64,000 bases of DNA from Algoriphagus ornithinivorans (GCF_900115305.1 NZ_FOVW01000007.1:1-64000), one strand, 5' to 3'; counted from the stretch's first letter, positions 53,554 to 62,097 are shown. Made by a program: numbers and translations. The notes: generated by a model not told the origin, from the sequence alone.

Positions 53554-54854
53554 GAAGTAGTAGTCAAAAATACTCCGGGCTAGCCTTGGAGGTGGTGTTT
53601 TTTAATTTTTACGTGCTACTCGGAATTTTCTGCTCCTCGGATCTACTTCAGGAGTAGAGAGTAATTCCGAGGTCCTATTGTTGGATTTTAAATCCGAAAC
53701 TAAGAGGTCGAAACCCTCCAAGGCTTAGTAAAAAGAATGGTTAAGATTTTTTTTGATTGATTCATTAAATTAAGAAACCCCTTGGAGGGTTATTATATGG
53801 TTTCCGTATCGTCTTGCTGGCTTTGAGCTATCGTTTCCAAATGAAACGATTGCGCCAGCGTTGGAGGGTGGGTAATGGCGTATTTGGTACCCCGAGTTGC
53901 ACTCGGGCCTGCGCGCCTCTGGCTTGGCTATTGAAAAGTTCAAGCCTTTCAGGCTTTGAAGAGATTAAATATTTGATCTTAATGCCTTAAATCTGAGAGG
54001 ATCAATTCCCCCTTTTTAAAAGGGGGCAAGGGGGATTTCTCTGCTTTGACCACTTATCGTAGGATTTTAAATCCGAAACTAAGAGGTCGAAACCCTTCAA
54101 GGGTATACAAAGAATGGTTGAGATATTTTTGATTGATTCATTTATTTAAGAAAACCCTTGGAGGGTTATTATATGGTTTCCGTATCGTCTTGCTGGCATT
54201 GAGTTATCGTTTCCAAACGAAGCGATTGCGCCAGCGCTGGGGTGGGATCGGTTAACCGTGATCCGTGGGTTAAAACCCACGGCTAAAATATTTATCGCTC
54301 CTACGGAGCTTTTGATTCGAGACTGATTGGAGGTCTTTCTCGCCGAAGGCATATCTTGAAAATATCTTGAACAATATCTTTTCAAATATTTCGCCGAAGG
54401 CATATTTCAATTTATTTCTATCGTATTTCTCTATTCTTCCATACCTACGGCATGGAGAGGCATCCTCAAATCCTTTTGCTACCGAGCTTAAATCCCTATG
54501 GGATTTGGTAAACTTTGCGTTGCTGCGCCTCTGCGAGATATTTTTTCCTCAATAAGTTTAGTCTAAAATCCCCCTTGCCCCCTTTGATATAAGGAAGACG
54601 TACTAAACTGAATTTACACTTCCAAAGGGGGAATTGACCCGTATCTCGCCGAAGGCATATCTTGAAAATATCTTAAAAAATATCTTTTAGGTATCTTTTA
54701 AATATTTCGCCGAAGGCGTATTTCCATTTATTTCTATGGTATTTCTATGAATAAATATTTCACCAAAGGCGAGTTTCTAAAAAGATATAAAACAAAAAAG
54801 CCCGATGATCGGACCCTTATTAATTGTGAATAATTAAAAACAACCTCATTCCTT
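53554..54854 (+). repeat. Intergenic palindrome block D
   Basis: 1301 bp without a credible gene, built like block C in the same orientation. 54064-54242 is indistinguishable by eye from 51135-51312, and 53630-53955 corresponds to 50613-50949 with more changes. Extra elements are CCGTGGGTTAAAACCCACGG (54264-54283), CTCCTACGGAG (about 54300) and two CCCCCTTGCCCCCTTT/GGGGGAATTGACCC elements (about 54008-54037, 54570-54640). Ends with a terminator-like hairpin before the glycosyltransferase gene. Confidence 0.85.
54796..54813 (-). terminator. Intrinsic terminator of the large GT operon
   Basis: On the minus strand GTCCGA-TCA-TCGGGC (54799-54813, with one T-G wobble) is followed by TTTTTTG. It lies ~40 nt after the stop of the GT gene at 54855, in the right orientation to end the long minus-strand polysaccharide transcript. 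Confidence 0.6.
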
Positions 54855-55970
54855 TTAGGCTTTATTCAAACTCAAAATCGCCTTTTTTATAATCTGAAAG
54901 TTTTTTTCAACAATGTATTTCTCTTCCACCAAAGCCCTTCCATTTTTCCCTAAGTCCTGTCTTAATTGTGGATCTAAAATCAACTTTTCCAAGTAGTCTA
55001 CCCACTCCTGTTCTGTACCCGCCAGATAGCCATTTATTCCATGCTGAACCACATCTTGATTCATCCCAACTGGAGCAGCTACTACAGGAAGGGCGCAGGC
55101 CATATATTGAATAAGCTTGTAGGCACATTTTCCTCTTTCCCAATCATCATCCGGAAGTGGCATGATTCCAATATCAAAATCGGAAATCTGATTTCCTTCT
55201 TTGTGCTCTTCCCATGGTATTAAGCGGGTAGGAATGCCTAAGTCCGGAAGTATTGTATTCGCTGCATTAATTACCAATAGCTCCAAATCATGCTTGTTTC
55301 CTAGCCTACGAAAAACTGGTTCCAAAGCCAAAAGATACTTCAAGGTAGTGGGAGAACCAATCCAACCAATGCTTACTTTTCTGAGATTATGAGTCGTTTT
55401 TATGGGATATTTTTCGACGCGGATAACCGTAGGTAATATGATTACCCTTTCTGCACCTGCCTCTTCGGCATAGGATTTCAAATAGGAGTTTCCTGCAAAG
55501 ACTAAATGGCTATGTCTCATCACCCAGGATATCTTATCTCCCATCCAACTTCTGATCAAGGGATTGGAATGGGAATCATAATTATGGAATACTGCATCAT
55601 CATAATCTACCACATAGCCTTTTCCCAACTTTTCCAAGACCCACTCCGCATAGGAAGGAAGAAATGGAAACAGTTCCTTTTCTATATAAATCAAATCATA
55701 GCGCCAAGCTCCCAGGAGTATCCAAAATCTACGGAAGTAGCAAAAAAGTAAATTGAAAGGATGATGCCTTTTCCCTAAGTAAAATCGCTTTAGATAAGGC
55801 TCATTAAAAAAGGAAGAAACCTGGTAATCTAACCCCTCCTGATCCCAAAGAGCCAAATACTGATAGGTCCTTAATCTGCTAGAAGCCCCAAGATGGGGGT
55901 ATTTGGGCAGAAATAATATCTTTTTGAATTCTGAATTCTGAATGGTGAATTCTGAATTTCCATCAACCAT
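54855..55970 (-). CDS. Glycosyltransferase, GT4-like
   Basis: 371 aa, GT-B fold. After a repeat-derived N-terminus (MVDGNSEFTIQNSEFKK) the protein proper begins ILFLPKYPHLGASSRLRTYQ. The donor domain has VSIGWIGSPTTLKYL, IGIMPLPDDDWERGKCAYKL and QYMACALPVVAAPVGMNQD (about residues 255-315), with the usual Gly-Asn-Gly motif (HGINGYLAG). Its ATG shares one base with the four-helix gene stop (TAATG). Donor and acceptor are unknown. It is last in the long minus-strand GT run. Confidence 0.87.
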   Translation of the reverse strand: MVDGNSEFTIQNSEFKKILFLPKYPHLGASSRLRTYQYLALWDQEGLDYQVSSFFNEPYLKRFYLGKRHHPFNLLFCYFRRFWILLGAWRYDLIYIEKELFPFLPSYAEWVLEKLGKGYVVDYDDAVFHNYDSHSNPLIRSWMGDKISWVMRHSHLVFAGNSYLKSYAEEAGAERVIILPTVIRVEKYPIKTTHNLRKVSIGWIGSPTTLKYLLALEPVFRRLGNKHDLELLVINAANTILPDLGIPTRLIPWEEHKEGNQISDFDIGIMPLPDDDWERGKCAYKLIQYMACALPVVAAPVGMNQDVVQHGINGYLAGTEQEWVDYLEKLILDPQLRQDLGKNGRALVEEKYIVEKNFQIIKKAILSLNKA

Positions 55971-56329
55971 TAGTGAGTCTTCAATTTACGCTTAAAGGAT
56001 ATAATTATTGAATTCAGAATTTTAATGATTTCTCCAATTTCTGATTTTAGAAAGCAATATCCTTCAAATGGCTGGAGTAATTCTTCTCTATCAAATAAGC
56101 TCAACCAATAGTCTGTTTCTCTCGCCTCTTTGGAGGCAATTTCTAATTTAGATATAAAGTCTTTTAAAGATTGAGCGACTTGGGCTTCTACTACATTCGC
56201 TCCTATGGAGGTTCCCGATTTTACTATCTGTTCCGCAAGCTTATAATGGTGCTTGCTTTGCAAATAGAAATAACTATCAAGAATTTTTATAGAAAACTCA
56301 AAAGTCTTCTCAACAATGATATTTTTCAT
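55970..56329 (-). CDS. S23/four-helix bundle protein
   Basis: 119 aa of the four-helix-bundle family first known from 23S rRNA intervening sequences and related to the DGR accessory protein Avd. Signatures: EFSIKILDSYFYL, LAEQIVKSGTSIGANVVEA, FISKLEIASKEARETDYWL. Such proteins form pentamers and may bind nucleic acid; the role outside DGRs is not known. There is no reverse transcriptase nearby. It sits inside a glycosyltransferase operon and is bracketed by GAATTC-type repeats (about 55926-55957 and 56392-56420), suggesting insertion. Confidence 0.87.
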   Translation of the reverse strand: MKNIIVEKTFEFSIKILDSYFYLQSKHHYKLAEQIVKSGTSIGANVVEAQVAQSLKDFISKLEIASKEARETDYWLSLFDREELLQPFEGYCFLKSEIGEIIKILNSIIISFKRKLKTH

Positions 56330-56424
56330 AAAAAAAATTAATTAAACAGTAAGTTTAATTTAAAAATTACTTTTGATTTTAACTAATAAGTCATTCTAAA
56401 TTCAGAACTCTGAATTCAGAATTT

Positions 56425-57669
56425 CTAATTATTAACTTTGGCTTCCAGCTTTTCCGCCTTAATCCTTTCTCTCTGTTGATAATAGCGCAGTTTTTCTTTT
56501 GCTTTTTGGATTCGTAGCTGTTTGTTATGGGCTATGAGGTAAAAACAAAATAGTAGAAAATAGATCATGGTCATATTTTTCATACGCATGATAATTCCGA
56601 GATTACTCAAGGTATTCATAAATGCAAAAGCGACAGGAATAAAAGTAATCATTCCTGCTTTAATAAATAGAGGCATATCCCTAATAGCTTCCGGAGTCCA
56701 GTTTCTATAGATAAATAGACTTAGCCAGAGATACAATAAATTCTCAAAAGAACTAAAAAAAGCCACAAAATTGTGGGCATCGAAAAATAAAGGTCGGAAC
56801 ATGTATGTAAATAATTTCAAAGGCCAAGGGTAAGAATTCAAATCAAAGCCTGAACCCACATTACTTGTATTTAATCCGCTACTTCTTGAACCAGATACCT
56901 GCTCAAAGGACTCCAAGGAAAGTTCCTCCATTCTTAGTGTTTCCAAGGTACTAGGAAGTAAATAAACTGCTGCCCCAACCGCCAAAGCACTTAGTCCAAT
57001 TTTGTAGGCAATTTTAACTTCAGACCCTAATAAAATCGCCATTCCAGCCCCCGAGATTAAGGCCTGTCCCATATGGGGTCTTGCGAAATACACAAAAAAC
57101 AGGGCTATAGTTGCTTGCCACCATCGACTTTTATATTCCTGCATGGCAAATAAAAACCAGGCAATCCCCCAAAAGCAGATGGCATCTTTGCCAACCCCTG
57201 CTGTCCAAAAATGTAAATTCAAAAAATAAAAAACAGTCGGAAAAAGTGGAATGCCTAAAACCTCATGATTGGTGGGAAACAACTCTGCAGTCATAACAAA
57301 TATGTAGCGTATCCCAATAAAGCCTAAGGCCCCAAATAAAATATTTCCAGTAATATAGGAAAGCCCCAATAATTGGCTTGGGATATAACACAACCAAAGT
57401 ATAAAAGTTGTTCCGTCTCCAAAATAAGAAAACCAAGTTTTCTCACCTCGAATTAATACCTGCTCCATCCCAAATAACCAATAACCCCTGGAGTCGCCCC
57501 CATAATTACTGATATACCAAGTAAAAAATAGGCAAAAGAAAAGATGATACACTAATAAATAATGTAATTGTAACTCAAATTTCTTAGGCAATCCAAAGCG
57601 CTTTACCATACTAGCATTGGAGTTGACAAGAGCAAGAGTTACGATAACTATTACAATTAGATCAAGCAT
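56425..57669 (-). CDS. Polytopic membrane protein, candidate Wzy polymerase (copy 2)
   Basis: 414 aa with about ten helices and a charged Lys/Arg/Glu C-terminal tail of ~30 residues. It shares with the 48062-49240 product: YGGDSRGYWLFG (about residue 60), GNILFGALGF, LHFWTAGVGKDAICFWG (about 150), and LGIIMRMKNMTMIYF. They are thus paralogues within one locus. A polymerase role is inferred from context. It follows the GT4 gene at 57718 after a 48-bp gap holding a CAGAAATCTGAAG-type repeat. Confidence 0.72.
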   Translation of the reverse strand: MLDLIVIVIVTLALVNSNASMVKRFGLPKKFELQLHYLLVYHLFFCLFFTWYISNYGGDSRGYWLFGMEQVLIRGEKTWFSYFGDGTTFILWLCYIPSQLLGLSYITGNILFGALGFIGIRYIFVMTAELFPTNHEVLGIPLFPTVFYFLNLHFWTAGVGKDAICFWGIAWFLFAMQEYKSRWWQATIALFFVYFARPHMGQALISGAGMAILLGSEVKIAYKIGLSALAVGAAVYLLPSTLETLRMEELSLESFEQVSGSRSSGLNTSNVGSGFDLNSYPWPLKLFTYMFRPLFFDAHNFVAFFSSFENLLYLWLSLFIYRNWTPEAIRDMPLFIKAGMITFIPVAFAFMNTLSNLGIIMRMKNMTMIYFLLFCFYLIAHNKQLRIQKAKEKLRYYQQRERIKAEKLEAKVNN

Positions 57670-57717
57670 TGCTAGAAGTCAGAAATCTGAAGTTTAAAAT
57701 CTGAAAAATCAAACCAT

Positions 57718-58842
57718 TTATAATACAACACTTTTCTTTTTAAGAAGGTCATGGTACAAGTTTTCAACTTCGCGACAGTAGCGTTCGGCGGTAAAGTTTT
57801 CTATAGCTCTTCTTTTTCCTTTTTCCCCCATCGTCTTCCGCAAATCGGGCTGGTCAATTAAAAGCTGAATTTTTCCAGCTATTGATTCAGGTGAAAAGGG
57901 AGGAACCAAAAAACCGGTTTCTCCATCTTTGATAATATCTTGTAAACCACCAACTTTGGTTCCAATAACAGGCAGTTTCTGAATCATTCCTTCAACTGCT
58001 ACAAGTCCAAACCCCTCTCTTGAAGAAGGTACAACTAAAACATTCATCAAATTAAAGTAAACTTGAGTATTTGCCTGGAATCCAACAAATAAAACCTTTT
58101 TTTTAAGCTTTAGATTGTTAACTATTTTAATTAGATGCTCTTTATCATTTCCATCTCCTACAATTAGTAATTTAATCTTTTCATGATCAATTAAACTGAT
58201 TGCTTTGATTAAATCTGATACTCTTTTATGATCATCGTGTAACCTTCCAACAAAACCAACAACAAAATAATCCTCCTTAATAGAATAATGATCTCTTAAC
58301 GAGAGAATTTCAGAATAATTATTAGCTATTGGAAACTGAATTCCATTTGTAATTACCCTTATTTTTTCGGCTTTTATTCCAGCATTTACTTTCAAGTAAT
58401 TCCCAACATTTACTGAAATTGCTTGAACTACATCTGCTTGTTTAGATAGGAAGCGAAGTAACAAATTGGCTAATCTTGATCGATTTTGAGGATCTGATGT
58501 TTCTTCCAAAATGGTCACAGGAGTCCTGCCAAAAAAAGAGCCTACAGCTGCCATGCACATCCCTTCAAAAACGGCCCCGTGTAAAATATATGGTTTATAT
58601 TCAGAAATTTGAGATAAAACGAATTTATATTTAGAAAACTCAAATGGGTGTTTAAACGAACCGACTTGAAAAATCTCCACTCCTTCATTTTTTAATGCTT
58701 CAGCTACAGGTCCTCCAGCCCAAGTACAAATAATCCTATGAGAAAATCTTTCCTTGTTTAGACCTTTAATAAGCGTTAAAATGGTTTGCTCAACTCCTCC
58801 TGATGCTATTGTTTCTATGCAATGTAGCACACGAATTTTCAT
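57718..58842 (-). CDS. Glycosyltransferase, GT4
   Basis: 374 aa. Typical GT4: VLHCIETIASGGVEQTILTL at the N-terminus, VQAISVNVGNYL (about residue 140), VITNGIQFP, FVVGFVGRLHDDHKRVSDLI, LLIVGDGNDKEHL, and the EX7E-type motif SREGFGLVAVEGM (about residue 280), then GTKVGGLQDIIKDGETGFLV. It is cytosolic or peripheral at the inner membrane. The start codon overlaps the stop of the upstream GT4 by 4 nt. Specificity unknown. Confidence 0.92.
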   Translation of the reverse strand: MKIRVLHCIETIASGGVEQTILTLIKGLNKERFSHRIICTWAGGPVAEALKNEGVEIFQVGSFKHPFEFSKYKFVLSQISEYKPYILHGAVFEGMCMAAVGSFFGRTPVTILEETSDPQNRSRLANLLLRFLSKQADVVQAISVNVGNYLKVNAGIKAEKIRVITNGIQFPIANNYSEILSLRDHYSIKEDYFVVGFVGRLHDDHKRVSDLIKAISLIDHEKIKLLIVGDGNDKEHLIKIVNNLKLKKKVLFVGFQANTQVYFNLMNVLVVPSSREGFGLVAVEGMIQKLPVIGTKVGGLQDIIKDGETGFLVPPFSPESIAGKIQLLIDQPDLRKTMGEKGKRRAIENFTAERYCREVENLYHDLLKKKSVVL

Positions 58843-59996
58843 AATTCTGACTTATGATATCTAAATTCAGAATTAGAATAAATCTGAAGTAAGGCTTCCA
58901 AATAACTTTCAACGGAAAAGCGTTCAGCCTCCTTTTTAGCTCGTTCTCCCATAGCTTGACATTCTTCAGGAGAAAGATCAATGAGTTGTTGCATAGCAGA
59001 TTGAATACTTTCAATAGACAAAGGGTCTATCAAGATACCTGAGTTGGAATCCCCTAAAACCTCTGCCGTTCCACCTACTTGGGTCACTATGCTGGGAAGA
59101 CCTGCTGTCATTGCCTCAGCCAAGGAAACAGAAGAACCTTCCCTTAGAGAGGGAAGAATAAAGGCATCTGCTTCTTCTAAAAAAGGCCAAACATTAGGTT
59201 GGAATCCTACTATTTCTAATTGATTCCCTAATTCTGAATTCCGAATTCTGAATTCTAAATTATCTCGCTCTGGCCCATCCCCCACAATCCTTAACCTTAA
59301 ATTCTTATCTGGATTCCCTTTTACCAATTTCCCAAAAACCTCAATCAATCGCTCCAAATTCTTGATCGGCACTAATCGACATGTCGTCACAAAAACAAAA
59401 GTAGTGAGCATTGAACCTTGCTTGCCTGCAGTGGTGGGAACCTTGCTTGCCCGCCGTGGCGGGAACCTTGCTTGCCCGCCGTGGCGGGAACCTTGAACCA
59501 AATTCACTGGGTTATAAATTACTTTCACATTCTCCTCCCTAACTTCTCCCAAACTGACAATCTCCTCCTTAACTGCCTCTGAGATCGCAATCACCACATG
59601 AGCCTTGGAATACAGCCATCGAAAAATCCATCTCCAAAAAGTATGATGGTTTGGAATCCCAATTTCCTCCCCAATAATTTTGGGAACCTTAGCAAGTTTG
59701 GCAGCCCAAACACCATGAAAATTTGCCTCCGCCCCTTGGCAGTGAACTACATCGGGTTGAGACTTTTCAAACTCTTTTTTAAGGAGATTAATAAGGGATA
59801 AATTAGGTATTTTGGGATTGAGATTTAAGATTTTAATTGAGACTCCCTGTTGTATTAATTGATGTGAAACTTTACCCCCTTTTTGCAGTACCAATACTTG
59901 AAGGTCTACTTTTTTTTGAAGTGCAGGAAATGAATTCAATGCGACTTGCTCTACTCCACCAAAATCCAATTCAGATAAAACTCTAATTACCTTCAA
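58839..59996 (-). CDS. Glycosyltransferase, GT4, with repeat-derived insertions
   Basis: 385 aa. The GT4 core is VIRVLSELDFGGVEQVAL at the N-terminus, VIYNPVNL (about residue 165), FVTTCRLVPIKNLERLIEVF, RIVGDGPE, and the EX7E motif REGSSVSLAEAM (about residue 305). Two repeat-derived insertions are in frame: residues ~168-195 come from three 25-bp tandem units at 59413-59487, and LEFRIRNSELGN (about residue 250) from a GAATTC repeat. The C-terminus (NSEFRYHKSEL) is the same repeat. All insertions fall on loops of the fold, so the enzyme may still be active. Confidence 0.88.
   Translation of the reverse strand: MKVIRVLSELDFGGVEQVALNSFPALQKKVDLQVLVLQKGGKVSHQLIQQGVSIKILNLNPKIPNLSLINLLKKEFEKSQPDVVHCQGAEANFHGVWAAKLAKVPKIIGEEIGIPNHHTFWRWIFRWLYSKAHVVIAISEAVKEEIVSLGEVREENVKVIYNPVNLVQGSRHGGQARFPPRRASKVPTTAGKQGSMLTTFVFVTTCRLVPIKNLERLIEVFGKLVKGNPDKNLRLRIVGDGPERDNLEFRIRNSELGNQLEIVGFQPNVWPFLEEADAFILPSLREGSSVSLAEAMTAGLPSIVTQVGGTAEVLGDSNSGILIDPLSIESIQSAMQQLIDLSPEECQAMGERAKKEAERFSVESYLEALLQIYSNSEFRYHKSEL
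59413..59495 (-). repeat. Three tandem 25-bp units inside a glycosyltransferase gene
   Basis: Units at 59413-59437, 59438-59462 and 59463-59487, plus 8 bp of a fourth, each beginning GAACCTTGCTTGCC. Units 2 and 3 are identical, unit 1 has three changes. 25 bp is not a multiple of three, but three units are 75 bp, so the frame is kept and each unit is read in a different frame. Confidence 0.9.
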
Positions 59997-59997
59997 A

Positions 59998-60924
59998 TCA
60001 ATGATAGATAAATCTGAAACAGAACTTTAAATATTTTCTAAGGGCACTTTTCAACGAGGGAATGGAATTAAAAACTTTGATTAGTCGAAAGGGTAATAAA
60101 TAGGGTACTCGCGCTAACAGGAAATCTTTTTCTGTTTTTTTTAATAATTTTTTCCCCTCTAAAAAATTTTCTTCAGTATCCATGAAAGAGAACAGGTTTA
60201 ATAATAAATACTTATCCCGGAAGGTTAGCCATGAGTTTTTGTGGTTGTGTATTGGGTAGTTGGACTGGAACATTTCCGAAAAAATAGTTTGGCTCAATTT
60301 TAGGGTTTGTTTTAAACTAGAGGAGGCATTCAGATCATAATACATCAAAGGCTCCTGAATGTAAGCAGCTTTCCCAAAGAAATCAAAGGCTCTGAACCAA
60401 ACATCTATATCCTCTCCCCGACTTAAATGAGCTTTAAATGGAGTACCTTTTTCAAAAAAACTTCGATGAATTACGGTAGAGGAAGAAGTAAATAAGGTAT
60501 TGGAGATAGCTATATCAAAGTATTTATCAATGAATTTAATTTTGGGATTTTCAATTGATGCTGGAAGGCCATTATTGGAATAGGAACTTCCTATCATCTT
60601 TAATTCAGGGTGATTAGAAATGACTTCATTTATGCAAAATAAAAAAGAAGGATGCCAAAAATCATCTGAATCTAAAAATGCTATCCATGAATATTTGGCT
60701 TTTGCTATTCCTGTATTTCTAGCTGCTGATACGCCTTGATTTGATTGATTAATTAAGATTACTGGATCTGAATATACTTTCTGCACCAATATCTCCCCTC
60801 CATCGGTGCTTCCGTCATTGACAACAATAATTTCGTAGTCTGAAAAAGTTTGATTCAAAATAGAGTCAATAGCCCGTTGGATAAAGGGTGATTTGTTGTA
60901 GAGAGGAATAATTATCGAAAACAC
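59998..60924 (-). CDS. Glycosyltransferase family 2
   Basis: 308 aa, GT-A fold. It starts at a GTG: MFSIIIPLYNKSPFIQRAID, EIIVVNDGSTDGG, GVSAARNTGIAKA and the DxD-bearing FLDSDDFW (about residue 89), with SRGEDIDVWFRA (about 175) as the acceptor-side motif. A C-terminal basic/hydrophobic region may bind the membrane. It ends one base before the GT4 start, in one operon. Specificity unknown. Confidence 0.92.
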   Translation of the reverse strand: MFSIIIPLYNKSPFIQRAIDSILNQTFSDYEIIVVNDGSTDGGEILVQKVYSDPVILINQSNQGVSAARNTGIAKAKYSWIAFLDSDDFWHPSFLFCINEVISNHPELKMIGSSYSNNGLPASIENPKIKFIDKYFDIAISNTLFTSSSTVIHRSFFEKGTPFKAHLSRGEDIDVWFRAFDFFGKAAYIQEPLMYYDLNASSSLKQTLKLSQTIFSEMFQSNYPIHNHKNSWLTFRDKYLLLNLFSFMDTEENFLEGKKLLKKTEKDFLLARVPYLLPFRLIKVFNSIPSLKSALRKYLKFCFRFIYH

Positions 60925-60947
60925 AGATAATAATTTTGAATTCCGAA

Positions 60948-61901
60948 TTATGAATTCAGAATTCTTTTCAACCTTAAGGCATTTTTAAACCCGATCAACT
61001 TAGATAATTGTTGAAATTTTGGACCACCTATATAAGTTGGTTCCTTTAATCCCAGGTTGTCCATCAGGCTTTCTGCCTTTTCAATCAAGTGGGGATATTT
61101 TGGGAAAACATCGTAAATAAACTTTTGGTAAACTTTTTTTAAAGCCTTTCTAACTCGAAATGAATCTTCAATTGCAAGCACATTCCACTCGTAGGCTTGA
61201 TACGAATCTAAAAGTGAGGTAAACGCTTTCTCAGACTTTTGCTGAGAAACATGTGATATTCCCGGCTGTCGGTAATAAACCAACTCATTCGGTTCAAAAA
61301 GAACCTTGCTAGCCTGAAGTAAAACCCGCATAAAAAACTCCCCATCTTGGTTAATGGTCAAGGAATCATCCCAAGGGCCAGCTTTTTCGATAAGTTTACG
61401 ATGAGTTAAATATGAAGAAATAGCCATCATTTCCTGATTATTCCAGAAGCTAAGTTGCAGATCCAATCCTGAGTCAAAACTTTGAAAAACGTTATATGGT
61501 AACGAAGAAAACTCCGTAATCACCTCCTTGAAATTTACCCACGCACAAGAAGCCATTACTTTGAAATCTTGATTTTCAAGAAGTTTTATTTGTCTAAAAA
61601 TCTTATCCTTGGATAAGATATCATCCGCATCTAAAAACTGGATATACTCACCCTTGCTAGCTTGGACTCCTATATTAGTAGCCTTGGAAACTCCTCCATT
61701 AGGCTGATCTATTAAAATTATTTTATCAGGAAATTTTGATTGATAGGCTTCTAAAATCACCTTGGATCCATCCGTGCTTCCATCATTTACCAAAATCAGT
61801 TCTATATTCGTATAGTTCTGTCTCAATGCCGAATCCAAAGTCTCTGTAACAAAAGCGGCTTTATTATAAACAGGAATAATGATTGAAACTAAAGGGTTCA
61901 A
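60948..61901 (-). CDS. Glycosyltransferase family 2
   Basis: 317 aa, GT-A fold. IIPVYNKAAFVTETLDSAL, LILVNDGSTDGS, GVSKATNIGVQASKGEYIQF (cut: SKATNIGVQASKGEY) and FLDADDIL (about residue 92) are diagnostic; NQDGEFFMRVLLQ (about 185) is the catalytic-base region. The last codons (KRILNS-stop) are formed by a GAATTCTGAATTCA repeat, so the 3' end has been taken over by repeat sequence. The 23-bp gap to the next gene is the rest of that repeat. Confidence 0.92.
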   Translation of the reverse strand: MNPLVSIIIPVYNKAAFVTETLDSALRQNYTNIELILVNDGSTDGSKVILEAYQSKFPDKIILIDQPNGGVSKATNIGVQASKGEYIQFLDADDILSKDKIFRQIKLLENQDFKVMASCAWVNFKEVITEFSSLPYNVFQSFDSGLDLQLSFWNNQEMMAISSYLTHRKLIEKAGPWDDSLTINQDGEFFMRVLLQASKVLFEPNELVYYRQPGISHVSQQKSEKAFTSLLDSYQAYEWNVLAIEDSFRVRKALKKVYQKFIYDVFPKYPHLIEKAESLMDNLGLKEPTYIGGPKFQQLSKLIGFKNALRLKRILNS

Positions 61902-62097
61902 TTGATCTAAGTTTTATCGTATTATTTTGCTTGTCTTAGAATTCATCGGCTTTAACATCATTGCGAGCAGAAGAATGGAGCGAAGCAATCAGTTAATTCT
62001 TTTCTGAAATCGAAAAGATTGTTTTTGGATTTGAAAACTTTTCATCTTTCAAAAGAATTGACAGAAACCCTCGCAATGAAGTGAATCTCCTTTAAAT
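61902..62097. repeat. Inverted-repeat element between glycosyltransferase genes
   Basis: 196-bp gap in an otherwise tightly packed operon. CATTGCGAG (61959-61967) and CTCGCAATG (62070-62078) form 9-bp perfect inverted ends of a ~120-bp element with GGAGCGAAGCAATC inside the left end and GATTG beyond. It looks like a small non-autonomous repeat element; decayed relatives are at 430-540. Confidence 0.55.

Noticed and set aside
55970..56329. Diversity-generating retroelement (because of the Avd-like four-helix protein)
   Set aside because: No reverse transcriptase and no template/variable repeat pair with adenine-specific differences was seen.
58839..59996. Calling the GT4 with 25-bp repeats a pseudogene
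   Set aside because: The frame is open throughout, the three units keep the frame, and the catalytic motifs on both sides are intact.
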